Below are positions 25,724-34,400 of a stretch of DNA of 36,788 bases, one piece after another. This DNA is from Fermentimonas sp. Its GTDB lineage: Bacteria > Bacteroidota > Bacteroidia > Bacteroidales > Dysgonomonadaceae. The stretch covers positions 1 to 36,788 of the forward strand of contig JAQVXD010000011.1 of assembly GCA_028709385.1 (NCBI GenBank), given 5' to 3'. The notes under the pieces are model-generated. The model made no database searches. It had not been told where the DNA came from and worked only from the letters and a program-made list of their open reading frames with translations. The position numbers and the translations under genes were made by a program. Each line of letters opens with the position of its first letter. Positions within the stretch are counted from its first letter, which is position 1.

Positions 25724-28210
25724 ATGGAACGATTTATCAAATTTCTGTCCTCTTACAAAGGTTCGATTGTTTTGATGTTTATCTACTCAATAGGATTAGC
25801 AACTGCAACTATTGTAGAAAAACAGATGAGCACTCAGGCCGCCAAGATGCTTATCTATTACTCACCGCTTTTTATATTCTTGCAGTTACTGCTTGTTGTT
25901 AACTTCCTGTTAGTTCTTTTCAAAAGTAATTACATCAAAAGCAAACGGTGGGCACTGATTATAATTCATGGAGCACTTATCGTGATTCTTGGCGGTGCAT
26001 TAACTACATTCCTTTTTGGTAAAGAGGGACAGATACATATTCGTGAAGGTGAAAAATCTGATCAAATGGTGATGCATACATCAAAAGGAGTCAAGACAGA
26101 AACATTACCGTTTGTACTTGAACTTACAGACTTCAAATTAAACCGATATCCGGGATCAAATAGCCCCTCTTCTTATGAAAGTGATCTGCTGGTGTATGTA
26201 GATGATGAGGTGAGAGAAGTTTCTGTTTTTATGAATAATGTGCTGGATCTCAAAGGATATCGTTTCTTTCAGGCTTCTTACGATCAGGATGAGCAGGGAA
26301 CGATTCTTTCTGTTAATAAGGACGTGGCAGGCAGAACAATCACCTATACCGGATATATTTTATTGCTTATAGGATTTTTATTAATGTTTTTAATGCCTGA
26401 TTCAAGATTCCGAAAACTTGGTGAGCAATTAAAAGAGACCAGAGACAGAGCAAAGAAATTATCACTCATATTCGTTTTGGCACTGGTTCCCTTGATTGGT
26501 TTCGGGCAAAATAATGAAGTAGATTCAATATCAACATCAACATCAACATCAATATCAATTTCAGACCATAACAACGTTTTTAATCATTCAACCGTAACTG
26601 AGGCTGTTAAGCAAAATGCAATACCTGTTGAGCAAGCAGAAAAATTTGGCTCACTACCCATACAGTTTCGTGGCAGGGTTATGCCTATGAACACTTTTTC
26701 GTCCGATATATTACGTAAGCTCCATAAGGAAACAACTATTTATAATCTTAATTCTGATCAGTTTCTCCTTAGTCTTCTTGTAATGCCACAATTATGGACG
26801 CATGTAAACTTAATAGCTACTTCAGGTGATCAGCCTTATGCTTATTATAATCAGTTTTTTGATGAAAGAGGCAATTACTTGTTGTTAAGCCAGCTTCAGC
26901 ATGTTTATCATCAGCCGGCAGATAAAAGAACTTCTTTTGAGAAAGACCTGATTAAACTTGATGAGCAGGTGAATATTCTTTATCAGCTATTTATGTATAT
27001 GATACCGGGAGTATTTCCAAATGCGGATGACCCTTCACATACATGGTATAATTTGGGAGATGATTTATCTGTTTTTGCAGAGCAAGACTCAGTCTTTATA
27101 ACTGAATCATTTAATAATTACCTTGCGGAAGTGCGATTGTCATTGCAAACCAATGATTGGAGCAAACCTGATGAAATGCTTAGTTTAATAAATGAATATC
27201 AACTCAATAATGATAAAGCCTCACTGATTAATTCAAAGAAAATTCAGGCAGAGCTAAATTATAACCGCTTCAATATATTCAACAGCACTAAACTAGGATA
27301 TTTTATCTTTGGTGGATTGTTGCTAGTTTTTGCGTTTATGCAACTGATAAATAAGAGAAGGTGGATTCATTTTGCAAATATCATTCTGATTATCGGGATA
27401 TTGATTGTTTTTATTTATCACGCTTTTGGAATAGGAATGAGGTGGTATATCTCAGGTTACGCACCGTGGAGCAATTCGTATGAGACAATGGTATATGTGG
27501 CATGGGCAACAGTCTTGGCCGGATTCATATTCGGCAGAAAGAATATTCTTACACTTGCACTTGCAACCCTGTTTGGCGGTGTTATTCTGTTTGTTTCGGG
27601 ACTTAACTGGATGGATCCTCAGATTAACACACTCGTGCCTGTACTTAATTCACCCTGGCTGATGTTTCACGTTGCTGTGATAGTAGCCGCTTATGGTTTT
27701 TTTGGTATAAGTTTTTTGCTGGGGCTAACTAATATATCAATAATGTCTTTCAGTAAAGGAAGTCCACTAATGACTCTCAGAATCAGAGAACTCAGTATAA
27801 TAAATAATATGTCACTGCTGACAGGACTGGCACTTATGACTATCGGCACTTTCCTCGGTGCGGTCTGGGCAAACGAGTCTTGGGGAAGATACTGGGGGTG
27901 GGATCCTAAAGAGACATGGGCACTTATTACAATTGTGGTTTACTCCATAGTTACACATCTGCATCTGGTGAGAAAATGGAACAACGACTGGATATTCAAT
28001 TTCACTTCCGTATTGGGATTTTCCTCTGTTTTGATGACCTACCTCGGGGTAAATTATTTCCTTAGCGGGATGCATTCTTATGGTCAAACGGATAGTTCAT
28101 CCTCAGTTTTTGTTTATATTGCATTTGTATTTGCAGTTATCGGGATTCTTGGTTTACTTTCTTACAGCAGGAGAAAGAAATTTAATGATACTGATGTTTC
28201 GAGATTATAA
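25724..28210 (+). CDS. System II cytochrome c biogenesis protein CcsBA (ResB-CcsA fusion)
   Basis: An 828-residue membrane protein that carries heme out of the cell and attaches it to CxxCH motifs of apocytochromes. The N-terminal 230 residues form a reduced ResB/CcsB half (helices near 14-32, 43-65, 78-98 and 205-225). A long exported middle region runs to about 515. The C-terminal CcsA half holds the heme-binding tryptophan-rich WWD-type motif SWGRYWGWDPKETWALIT around 721-735, plus IYHAFG and the NYFLSGMHSYG histidine. Residues 268-279 are a Ser-Ile/Thr run encoded by a hexanucleotide repeat. It would mature the tetraheme cytochrome encoded four kilobases upstream. Confidence 0.95.
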   Translation: MERFIKFLSSYKGSIVLMFIYSIGLATATIVEKQMSTQAAKMLIYYSPLFIFLQLLLVVNFLLVLFKSNYIKSKRWALIIIHGALIVILGGALTTFLFGKEGQIHIREGEKSDQMVMHTSKGVKTETLPFVLELTDFKLNRYPGSNSPSSYESDLLVYVDDEVREVSVFMNNVLDLKGYRFFQASYDQDEQGTILSVNKDVAGRTITYTGYILLLIGFLLMFLMPDSRFRKLGEQLKETRDRAKKLSLIFVLALVPLIGFGQNNEVDSISTSTSTSISISDHNNVFNHSTVTEAVKQNAIPVEQAEKFGSLPIQFRGRVMPMNTFSSDILRKLHKETTIYNLNSDQFLLSLLVMPQLWTHVNLIATSGDQPYAYYNQFFDERGNYLLLSQLQHVYHQPADKRTSFEKDLIKLDEQVNILYQLFMYMIPGVFPNADDPSHTWYNLGDDLSVFAEQDSVFITESFNNYLAEVRLSLQTNDWSKPDEMLSLINEYQLNNDKASLINSKKIQAELNYNRFNIFNSTKLGYFIFGGLLLVFAFMQLINKRRWIHFANIILIIGILIVFIYHAFGIGMRWYISGYAPWSNSYETMVYVAWATVLAGFIFGRKNILTLALATLFGGVILFVSGLNWMDPQINTLVPVLNSPWLMFHVAVIVAAYGFFGISFLLGLTNISIMSFSKGSPLMTLRIRELSIINNMSLLTGLALMTIGTFLGAVWANESWGRYWGWDPKETWALITIVVYSIVTHLHLVRKWNNDWIFNFTSVLGFSSVLMTYLGVNYFLSGMHSYGQTDSSSSVFVYIAFVFAVIGILGLLSYSRRKKFNDTDVSRL
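26525..26560 (+). repeat. Hexanucleotide microsatellite inside the CcsBA gene
   Basis: Six tandem copies of a TCAAYA-type unit (TCAATA, three TCAACA, TCAATA, TCAATT) encode alternating Ser and Thr/Ile at residues 268-279 of the exported middle region. Because the unit is two codons, slippage would change length but not frame. Confidence 0.85.
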
Positions 28211-28327
28211 TAGTTGTTGCTAAATAAACAAGAATGGATATATCATTGTGAATTGATGAACAGACCTGTTTAGTTTAGTTGCTGAAGTTCAAGTTGAAAA
28301 TAGAGTTTACTTTTTAATATCTTGATT

Positions 28328-29299
28328 ATGATTAAATGGGGATTTATAGGTTGCGGAGCAGTTACAGAGAAGAAAAGCGGACCCGCATTCAGAAAGGCAG
28401 AAGGCTCTGATGTTGTTGCCGTAATGCGCAGAGACACTGTTAAGGCAGAAGATTACGCCAGACGTCATGAAATACTGAAGTGGTACGATAATGCACTCGA
28501 TTTGATAAACGATCCGGAAGTAAATGCTGTTTATGTTGCCACACCTCCGGGATCTCATGCCGAATATGCAATAGCCTCAATGAAAGCGGGTAAGCCTGTA
28601 TATATCGAAAAACCTATGGCAGCATCATACGAAGAGTGCGTACAAATAAATAAAGTCTCGGAAGTAACAGGAGTACCCTGTTTTGTAGCCTATTACCGCA
28701 GAACCTTACCCTATTTTAACAGAGTAAAACAGATAATTGATGATGGTCTGCTGGGAGATATCTCTACTGTTCAGATACAATTCGCCATTCCTCCTTATGC
28801 TACTGATTTTGACAGAGACAATTTACCCTGGAGAGTCAAGAAGGAGTTGGCTGGAGCCGGTTATTTCTACGATCTTGCATCACATCAACTTGATCTGCTT
28901 GATTATCTGTTAGGTCAGATTGAAGATGTGAAAGGGTTTAAAAACAACATAGGCGGTTTATATGATGTAGAAGATACAGTGGCTGCTTCATTCAGATTTC
29001 AATCAGGTGTTTTGGGAAGTGGCAGCTGGAGCTTTATTGCACCTAAAGATACACGTACAGACCTGATATTCTTTACCGGAACCAAAGGTAAACTGACATG
29101 CTCCACATTCAATTTTTCTCCTATTCTGTTAGAGACATCTGAAGGCGTTGAGGAATTTATTGAAGAAAATCCAGAAAATATTCAGTTTTATCTGATTCAG
29201 AGTATTGTGAATTTTCTTAACGGTAAAGGCAAGTTGCCTGTAAGTACAGGTATAACTGCTCAGCGTACTAATTATATAATGGACAAGATTTTGGCTTAA
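28328..29299 (+). CDS. Gfo/Idh/MocA family oxidoreductase, cytosolic
   Basis: A 323-residue NAD(P)-dependent oxidoreductase without any export signal. I use ATG 28328; the in-frame TTG at 28322 would add two residues before the Rossmann strand. Motifs: WGFIGCGAVTEKKSGPAF (dinucleotide binding), VYIEKPMAAS with the EKP motif at 94-96, and YDLASHQLDLLDYLLG with the candidate catalytic His. It lies 117 bases after the CcsBA gene, a gap without clear signals. Together with the exported homologue it suggests two oxidation or reduction steps on related compounds on the two sides of the membrane. Substrate unknown. Confidence 0.93.
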   Translation: MIKWGFIGCGAVTEKKSGPAFRKAEGSDVVAVMRRDTVKAEDYARRHEILKWYDNALDLINDPEVNAVYVATPPGSHAEYAIASMKAGKPVYIEKPMAASYEECVQINKVSEVTGVPCFVAYYRRTLPYFNRVKQIIDDGLLGDISTVQIQFAIPPYATDFDRDNLPWRVKKELAGAGYFYDLASHQLDLLDYLLGQIEDVKGFKNNIGGLYDVEDTVAASFRFQSGVLGSGSWSFIAPKDTRTDLIFFTGTKGKLTCSTFNFSPILLETSEGVEEFIEENPENIQFYLIQSIVNFLNGKGKLPVSTGITAQRTNYIMDKILA

Positions 29300-29393
29300 A
29301 GCTGCATAGACATGATTTTTGTTTACGTTTAGAGTGAACATTTTTCATGATTAGACAAAGAATGGGCAGGGAATAGATCGTCTTCCGTTCAAC

Positions 29394-29466
29394 TCCCGCT
29401 TATGTCCCGCTTATTACCGGCTTATATCAACCTCATAAAAACATAAGCCGATAATAAGCATTTTAT
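29394..29466. repeat. Three 11-base tandem repeats running into a 16-bp hairpin
   Basis: In the 279-base gap between convergent genes, 29394-29404, 29405-29415 and 29416-29426 are similar 11-base units built on TCCCGCTTAT (two near-identical, the third diverged). The arm 29410-29425 then pairs with 29443-29458 (ATAAGCCGATAATAAG) at 15 of 16 positions; the odd pair becomes a G-U wobble in minus-strand RNA. CATTTTATT follows, so it can act as a terminator. Nothing else is seen in the gap. Confidence 0.7.
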
Positions 29467-29578
29467 TAAGGATAGATATGCTAAACAGGATTTAAGCAGG
29501 GCAGATTACTCAATCTGGTAAGTAATAAAAACGTAGCTAAATAGATTTTACTTCCAAGTGAATATTTGAAGTTTGTTA

Positions 29579-30856
29579 TCAGAAGCTTCCCTTGAAAATT
29601 GTGGGATTTATTGTGAGACTCAGATAAGCCCAGTCCTGCCAAGCATCTGTGTCGCCGGGGCGCCCTTTAGCAACAGGCATAGCGTCAGTTGCAAGCATAA
29701 ATGAATATCCTCCCTCTAGCATGATATATTTTCGTATAGGATAATTAAATTTGAAGTCTATTTCAGATCCAAGATTCTTTTTCATTGCACCGGCCACATC
29801 TATCTCTTTGTGTGAATTAAAATGGTGATAACTCAAATCCAGTAGAAGTTTTTTACCTGTATTCCATTTCAGTCCAAGATATTTATGGAAAACGCCGTAA
29901 GGATCGTTGCCTCTAAAATAATCCATTGCACCCATGAAGGAGTGATTTGAGCGATACAAGAGGTCCATAAACCTCTTTTTATCAGAGTCGGGGTCCTGTC
30001 CCGGATGCAACTCCATTCCCCCATATAATGAAAAAGCAGGACTGACATTATAACCTCCGCGCAATGCAAGCATATAAGCATCAACACCTTCGTTATCAGC
30101 ATTAGTTCCCGTTTGATAATAAGCAGTACCCATTATATTAAATTGTTTATTATCAAAACCGATGTTAGTACCCACAGTCTGCATATAAACCTTATCAGAA
30201 ATCTGTGTGTCAGGATCACCTGTTTCAAAGCCCAGGTTAATAAAAACTGCAGAGGCTGTGAAACCACTGTTGTTGTGAAACTGATACCACAATGTCTGCA
30301 TGTTTTGATAAGGCTGACCGGTGGCTTGGTAAAAAGTGCCAGCATTTGTTAATTCTCTTGACTGATTGTATGCCAAAATAAAGTGCAATGTATTCAGATT
30401 ATCTTCATATCCGAGTTTAACTGCATCATGCCAGATACCAGTGGGGGTCCAGTTTGATACAGAAAGTATTCGTCCGTCATCGTAGTTTAATGACTGTCTC
30501 CCGACTCTTGCAAAAAAATTGTTGTGAGTCAACTGACCCCATGCTTCATTAAGGGTAAAACGACCACCGTCATTATCATTCTGCCTCTTTTGTCCCCAGA
30601 GTGATATGTCTTGTGCGGCTACTCTTGCAGAGAAAAAACCGTTATCAAAATTTGCACCTATTCTTGCCCTGTTGGAGATAAAAGCTGAAGCATCATCACT
30701 TTCTAGTCGCGGGTAATTGTAACCGTTTCGATATTCAAAACGTGGACGAAAGTTGATGTCAATTGAAAACTCTCCGCCAGTTTCTTCTTGTTGTGCAATC
30801 AGATTCATTGGCATTAGAATGCCGGCCAACAATATTATTGTCAAAAATCTTTTCAT
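29579..30856 (-). CDS. Outer-membrane beta-barrel, alginate-export/porin-like
   Basis: A 425-residue protein with a signal peptide ending NLIAQ. Start ATG 30856 is chosen over the upstream TTG 30880 because MKRFLTIILLAG is a normal signal start. The rest alternates polar and aromatic residues in about 16 to 18 short strands (FRPRFEYRNGYN, FISNRARIGANFDN, ARVGRQSLNYDDGR, GIWHDAVKLGYE, LSYHHFNSHKEID, MLEGGYSFMLATD), which fits the alginate_exp/porin family. Such barrels let small, often anionic, compounds cross the outer membrane; the compound here is unknown. It points toward the redox cluster but is transcribed separately. Confidence 0.82.
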   Translation of the reverse strand: MKRFLTIILLAGILMPMNLIAQQEETGGEFSIDINFRPRFEYRNGYNYPRLESDDASAFISNRARIGANFDNGFFSARVAAQDISLWGQKRQNDNDGGRFTLNEAWGQLTHNNFFARVGRQSLNYDDGRILSVSNWTPTGIWHDAVKLGYEDNLNTLHFILAYNQSRELTNAGTFYQATGQPYQNMQTLWYQFHNNSGFTASAVFINLGFETGDPDTQISDKVYMQTVGTNIGFDNKQFNIMGTAYYQTGTNADNEGVDAYMLALRGGYNVSPAFSLYGGMELHPGQDPDSDKKRFMDLLYRSNHSFMGAMDYFRGNDPYGVFHKYLGLKWNTGKKLLLDLSYHHFNSHKEIDVAGAMKKNLGSEIDFKFNYPIRKYIMLEGGYSFMLATDAMPVAKGRPGDTDAWQDWAYLSLTINPTIFKGSF

Positions 30857-31024
30857 CGGATTAAAATTATTGATTTTCAAATATGTTATTTTATACTAAT
30901 TCAAGTAATACATCAGGTTGATAATGATTATAATTATTATGCTGATTCGAACTATATTTAATTGATTAGTGATCCTGTAAATTAATAGAAAATATCAATA
31001 AGGAATTCAGAAACTACAATAAGG

Positions 31025-31032
31025 CAAAGATA
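31025..31032 (-). promoter_or_regulatory. Candidate -7 box for the outer-membrane barrel gene
   Basis: Minus-strand TATCTTTG matches TAnnTTTG exactly. It lies 22 bases beyond the stop of the BASS transporter gene and would give the barrel gene its own promoter with an unusually long leader of about 160 bases. The -33 element is poor. Confidence 0.45.
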
Positions 31033-31054
31033 AATTAATTTGGATAAAAAACAT

Positions 31055-31957
31055 TTAATTTACCTGTTTTCGTTTGGCATTTCTCCAAATCTGCCACGAA
31101 TTTACAAGATTTTGCCACAATACGTATGTTCCGGGACCTAATGTTGCAAGAGGGTTAAGATAAGTTTGAGTGAGCCAGATAGCAAGAACAGTGTTTTTTT
31201 GCCCCAACCCCTGTCCCCCTGCCACAGTTCTGCCAAACTTGCTGCCTATTAGTCTGCCGAAGTAAAACTGCAAAACACATATAATCATAGAAGAAGCAGC
31301 GATTATAATCTCTAAAGTGTAGTTACCGTCATCCTGCAAGCGAACATATTGCGTCACGTTGCCAATCACAATCGTTAAAGCAGCTGCCCATATGTAAAAT
31401 GATACAATTTGCGCATCCTGTATTTTCTTATGAATCACAGGCGCACTCTTTTGAAGCAGAAGAGCAAAAAGAAAAGGAACTATTAGTATTGGTATTACGC
31501 TTAGAAAAATGTGCCAGAAAGAAGATAACAGATTAAAGTTTTCACTTGTACCCCCTACAACAGATAGGAAAAGCGGTCCGATTAATGCTACAGATAAATT
31601 ACTTATTATTGAATAAGCCGCAGTTGCCGAGATGCTGCCTCCGAGTAAACCAGACACAACTGGTGCCGATGTTGCTGTAGAGGTTAATACACATATCATT
31701 GCAGCCTGTGCCAGGATCTCATTGATCGGGCGCAGTGCGATATAGATCAAAGCACTGCCAAAATATTGTATAGCAAGCAGGATGTAATGGAATTTAGTTA
31801 ATTTGATGTCGTTTAAGCTTACCCGGCAGTAGGATATAAACAACATCAAAGCAAGAAGAAACGGAAGAAAAGGAGAAAAGACAGAAAGTTGTTTGTGAAA
31901 TGCTATACCTACAACCATAGCTATAGGGAGCAGATATTTTTCTAAGAATTTTTGCAT
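31055..31957 (-). CDS. Bile acid:sodium symporter (BASS) family transporter
   Basis: A 300-residue integral membrane protein with about nine to ten hydrophobic helices. Features fit the BASS/SBF-like superfamily: LMLFISYCRVSL in an early helix, TSTATSAPVVSGLLGGS (first crossover-like segment), and AGGQGLGQKNTVLAIWLTQTYLNPLATLGPGTYVLWQN near the C-terminus (second crossover). Members import bile acids or other organic acids with sodium; the substrate cannot be read from sequence. It begins one base after the stop of the exported hydrolase gene, so the two are translated as a pair. Confidence 0.85.
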   Translation of the reverse strand: MQKFLEKYLLPIAMVVGIAFHKQLSVFSPFLPFLLALMLFISYCRVSLNDIKLTKFHYILLAIQYFGSALIYIALRPINEILAQAAMICVLTSTATSAPVVSGLLGGSISATAAYSIISNLSVALIGPLFLSVVGGTSENFNLLSSFWHIFLSVIPILIVPFLFALLLQKSAPVIHKKIQDAQIVSFYIWAAALTIVIGNVTQYVRLQDDGNYTLEIIIAASSMIICVLQFYFGRLIGSKFGRTVAGGQGLGQKNTVLAIWLTQTYLNPLATLGPGTYVLWQNLVNSWQIWRNAKRKQVN

Positions 31958-31958
31958 A

Positions 31959-32882
31959 TCAGTTGTAATAACTTACCGGTGTGTCTGATTGTTCAGGCTT
32001 TCTCATTATATCCTTATAGTTGATATCAATCATCAGCTGTTTGCGATCTAACACAAAGTCAGTTATAAACTTCTCAATCTCCGGAAGGAATTCTTTCATA
32101 GGGTATTCAGAAACTTCATGACCTATATCCTCCATACTGTAATACTGATATGGATAACGTTCCTGTTTAAACCTATTCACCAGTGAATTGGAGCCAAACA
32201 TGCCAATATGGAATAATCTTAACTTATCATAAGGAACAAGTCTGTCGGCACTGCCATGAAAGAAAAGAGTAGGTGCGGGCTTCTGTGTGTAGGACGGCAG
32301 ACCTTCTGTACTGAAAATACCTCCTGCAAACGAAATGACACCTGCATAACGGAAATCGTCAGGCAGAATTTCAGCAGAAGAATGATTGTCCCTTTCCTCA
32401 TAATCAGCATGCAAAACTGTAATAGCACCTGCACTTGATCCGCTTAAAATTATCAGAGAAGGATCAATATAAAGCTCTTCAGCATTTTCCAGAAGATAGT
32501 TTGTTGCGGAATATAGGTCTGATACAGCCAAGTCAATTGCGTTCTGAAGTGGTTTATAGTTCAGCATACCAGGCGCTTTCTGATCCTTCATTCCCAGACG
32601 ATAATCTATAGAAACAACCGTATAGCCCCTTTTTGCAAAATATTTAAAATATTCGGAGTAGTCCTGAGTGTCTCTGGTACCTTCCTTAAAACCACCGCCA
32701 AACACAAAAACCAGACATGGCTGAGGAAGAATTGCTGCTGAATCACTTTGGTATATATCCATTTTCAGTTCCTGCCCATTCTTAACTGCAAAAACCTGAG
32801 TCTCTTTTTGAACAGTATAGCCCAGCAAGATAAATGGTGAAATTAAAACAGCAAGAAAAGTAATATACCTCATGCGGATCAT
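31959..32882 (-). CDS. Exported alpha/beta hydrolase (carboxylesterase-like)
   Basis: A 307-residue alpha/beta hydrolase with an N-terminal signal (about 1-24); ATG 32882 and ATG 32873 are both possible starts. The oxyanion-hole strand reads LVFVFGGGF (HGG-like with Phe in place of His), then VVSIDYRLG. The nucleophile elbow is GSSAG with Ser150. The acid is probably in FFHGSADRLVPYD and the base is the His of DIGHEVSEYP. The layout fits carboxylesterases/lipases of the BD-FAE type, which act on short acyl or feruloyl esters. The substrate is unknown; direct coupling to a BASS transporter gene suggests that a released acid may be taken up. Confidence 0.85.
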   Translation of the reverse strand: MIRMRYITFLAVLISPFILLGYTVQKETQVFAVKNGQELKMDIYQSDSAAILPQPCLVFVFGGGFKEGTRDTQDYSEYFKYFAKRGYTVVSIDYRLGMKDQKAPGMLNYKPLQNAIDLAVSDLYSATNYLLENAEELYIDPSLIILSGSSAGAITVLHADYEERDNHSSAEILPDDFRYAGVISFAGGIFSTEGLPSYTQKPAPTLFFHGSADRLVPYDKLRLFHIGMFGSNSLVNRFKQERYPYQYYSMEDIGHEVSEYPMKEFLPEIEKFITDFVLDRKQLMIDINYKDIMRKPEQSDTPVSYYN

Positions 32883-32902
32883 ATTAAATGCAAAAATATT
32901 AT

Positions 32903-33466
32903 TTATTTTTGGGTAAAGTCACTGACTATTTTCAGGATTTCAGCTCTGGCCCTGTCATAGTCATCATTACAGATCGTAACGTCAAATTGCGGGGCGAAAC
33001 TTATCTCATATTCTGCTTTTGCAAGACGACCTTCGATTACTTTAGGAGAATCAGTTCCTCTTTTTTCCAGTCTCTCACGGAGCACTTCAATCGAGGGAGG
33101 CATGATGAAAATGCTTAATGCCTGTTCACCATATATCTTCTTTATATTGAGACCGCCTATGCAATCAACATCAAAAATAACGTTGGAGCCCTCTTCAAGG
33201 ATACGATCCACTTCACTTTTAAGTGTTCCGTAATACCTGTCGGGATACACCTCTTCATACTCAAGAAATTCGTTGTTATTGATTCGTTCACGGAATTCTT
33301 CAGGCGAAAGGAAATAATATTCAACACCGTTCTTCTCTTCTCCCCGTGGTTTACGGCTCGTAGCAGAAATGGAAAAGCGTATATTCAATTCCTGTTTTAG
33401 CAGATACCGCACAAGAGTCGACTTACCTGCACCTGAAGGGGCTGAAATTATAATTAGTCTGGCCAT
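32903..33466 (-). CDS. gmk: Guanylate kinase
   Basis: A 187-residue kinase that phosphorylates GMP to GDP. The P-loop is SAPSGAGKST at the N-terminus, followed by the GMP-binding segment SATSRKPRGEEKNGVEYYFLS, and FLEYEEVYPDRYYGTLKSEV. The end RLAKAEYEI...FDVTICNDDYD is normal. It follows yicC by 23 bases, a common gene pair in bacteria. Confidence 0.97.
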   Translation of the reverse strand: MARLIIISAPSGAGKSTLVRYLLKQELNIRFSISATSRKPRGEEKNGVEYYFLSPEEFRERINNNEFLEYEEVYPDRYYGTLKSEVDRILEEGSNVIFDVDCIGGLNIKKIYGEQALSIFIMPPSIEVLRERLEKRGTDSPKVIEGRLAKAEYEISFAPQFDVTICNDDYDRARAEILKIVSDFTQK

Positions 33467-33489
33467 TCTCTTTTCAGTTGATTGATATA

Positions 33490-34362
33490 TTATAAGATAT
33501 TTAGAATTTGCTCCTTTATTTGTTCTAGCTCGTCCTTCATTTGAACAACAATTCGTTGCATATCAGATTGATTAGACTTAGAGCCGAGTGTATTAATTTC
33601 ACGTCCTATTTCCTGTCCTATAAACCCGAGTTTTTTACCCTGTGACTGATCTGACCTGAGAGTTTCATCAAAATAATTAAGATGATGAGCCAGGCGGGTC
33701 TTTTCTTCGTTAATGTCCAGTTTTTCCAGGTAATATATTACTTCCTGTTCAAACCGGTTTTTATCTAATTCAAACCCTTCCAGATGATTTAATCCCTCAT
33801 ATAACCTGCTTTTAACTTTCTCAATTCTTTCTGCTTCAAATGGCTCAATGTCAGATAATAAAGTGCGAATATTACTTATTTTATCCTTGAGAACATTTTC
33901 AAGCATAACACCCTCTTGTTTGCGGAATGAAATAACCTCATTTGCTGCATTTTCTGTTGCTTCTTCAATTACTTTCCACTCTTCATCATCAAGCTCTTCA
34001 ATGTCCTGTTTCATTACATCAGGAAGTCGCAGCAGTACCGAAAACCAATCAGCAGGTGCAGGGATATTATTATTAAGCGCAAATTGTTCAATTTCTTCAC
34101 GGTATTGTGTTAACACATTGTGGTCTATTCTCGAAGATACATCTTTAGAGAATACCTCCACATTCATGGTAAGGTCGATTTTTCCTCTCTCTAGAATTCG
34201 GGAAAGCGAGTTGCGCAATTCAATCTCCTTTACACGATATACGCTTGGAATGCGTGTGTAAAGATCAAATTGCTTGCTGTTTAAGGATTTTATTTCTATT
34301 GTGATTTTCTTGTTGGGGAGTTCAGCAACAGCTTTGCCATACCCCGTCATTGAGTGTGTCAT
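33490..34362 (-). CDS. yicC: YicC family endoribonuclease-like protein
   Basis: A 290-residue YicC/YloC protein. The start MTHSMTGYGKA is diagnostic, followed by EIKSLNSKQFDLYTRIP and a C-terminal DUF1732 domain (about 205-290) with YYLEKLDINEEKTRLAHHLNYF and KLGFIGQEIGREINTLGSKS. The E. coli homologue is an endoribonuclease affecting stationary-phase survival; whether this holds here is inference. It precedes gmk in the operon. Confidence 0.95.
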   Translation of the reverse strand: MTHSMTGYGKAVAELPNKKITIEIKSLNSKQFDLYTRIPSVYRVKEIELRNSLSRILERGKIDLTMNVEVFSKDVSSRIDHNVLTQYREEIEQFALNNNIPAPADWFSVLLRLPDVMKQDIEELDDEEWKVIEEATENAANEVISFRKQEGVMLENVLKDKISNIRTLLSDIEPFEAERIEKVKSRLYEGLNHLEGFELDKNRFEQEVIYYLEKLDINEEKTRLAHHLNYFDETLRSDQSQGKKLGFIGQEIGREINTLGSKSNQSDMQRIVVQMKDELEQIKEQILNIL

Positions 34363-34400
34363 ACCTTCAGTTTTTCACAAAGGTATAGATTTTTATTTAA

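Noticed and set aside
26344-26574. Minus-strand open frame with an Asp-Val/Ile repeat opposite the CcsBA gene
   Set aside because: It is the antisense reading of the hexanucleotide repeat inside a well-supported gene; no start signal or family match.
21695-28210. Nitrite-ammonification (nrfHA) locus
   Set aside because: A NrfH-like domain and heme lyase are present but there is no pentaheme NrfA gene; Tat sugar-enzyme-like genes occupy its place.
29394-29466. CRISPR array
   Set aside because: The units are 11 bases, directly adjacent without spacers, and only three in number; no cas gene is near.
33848-34261. Plus-strand open frame of 137 codons opposite yicC
   Set aside because: Serine-rich antisense shadow of a confidently identified gene.
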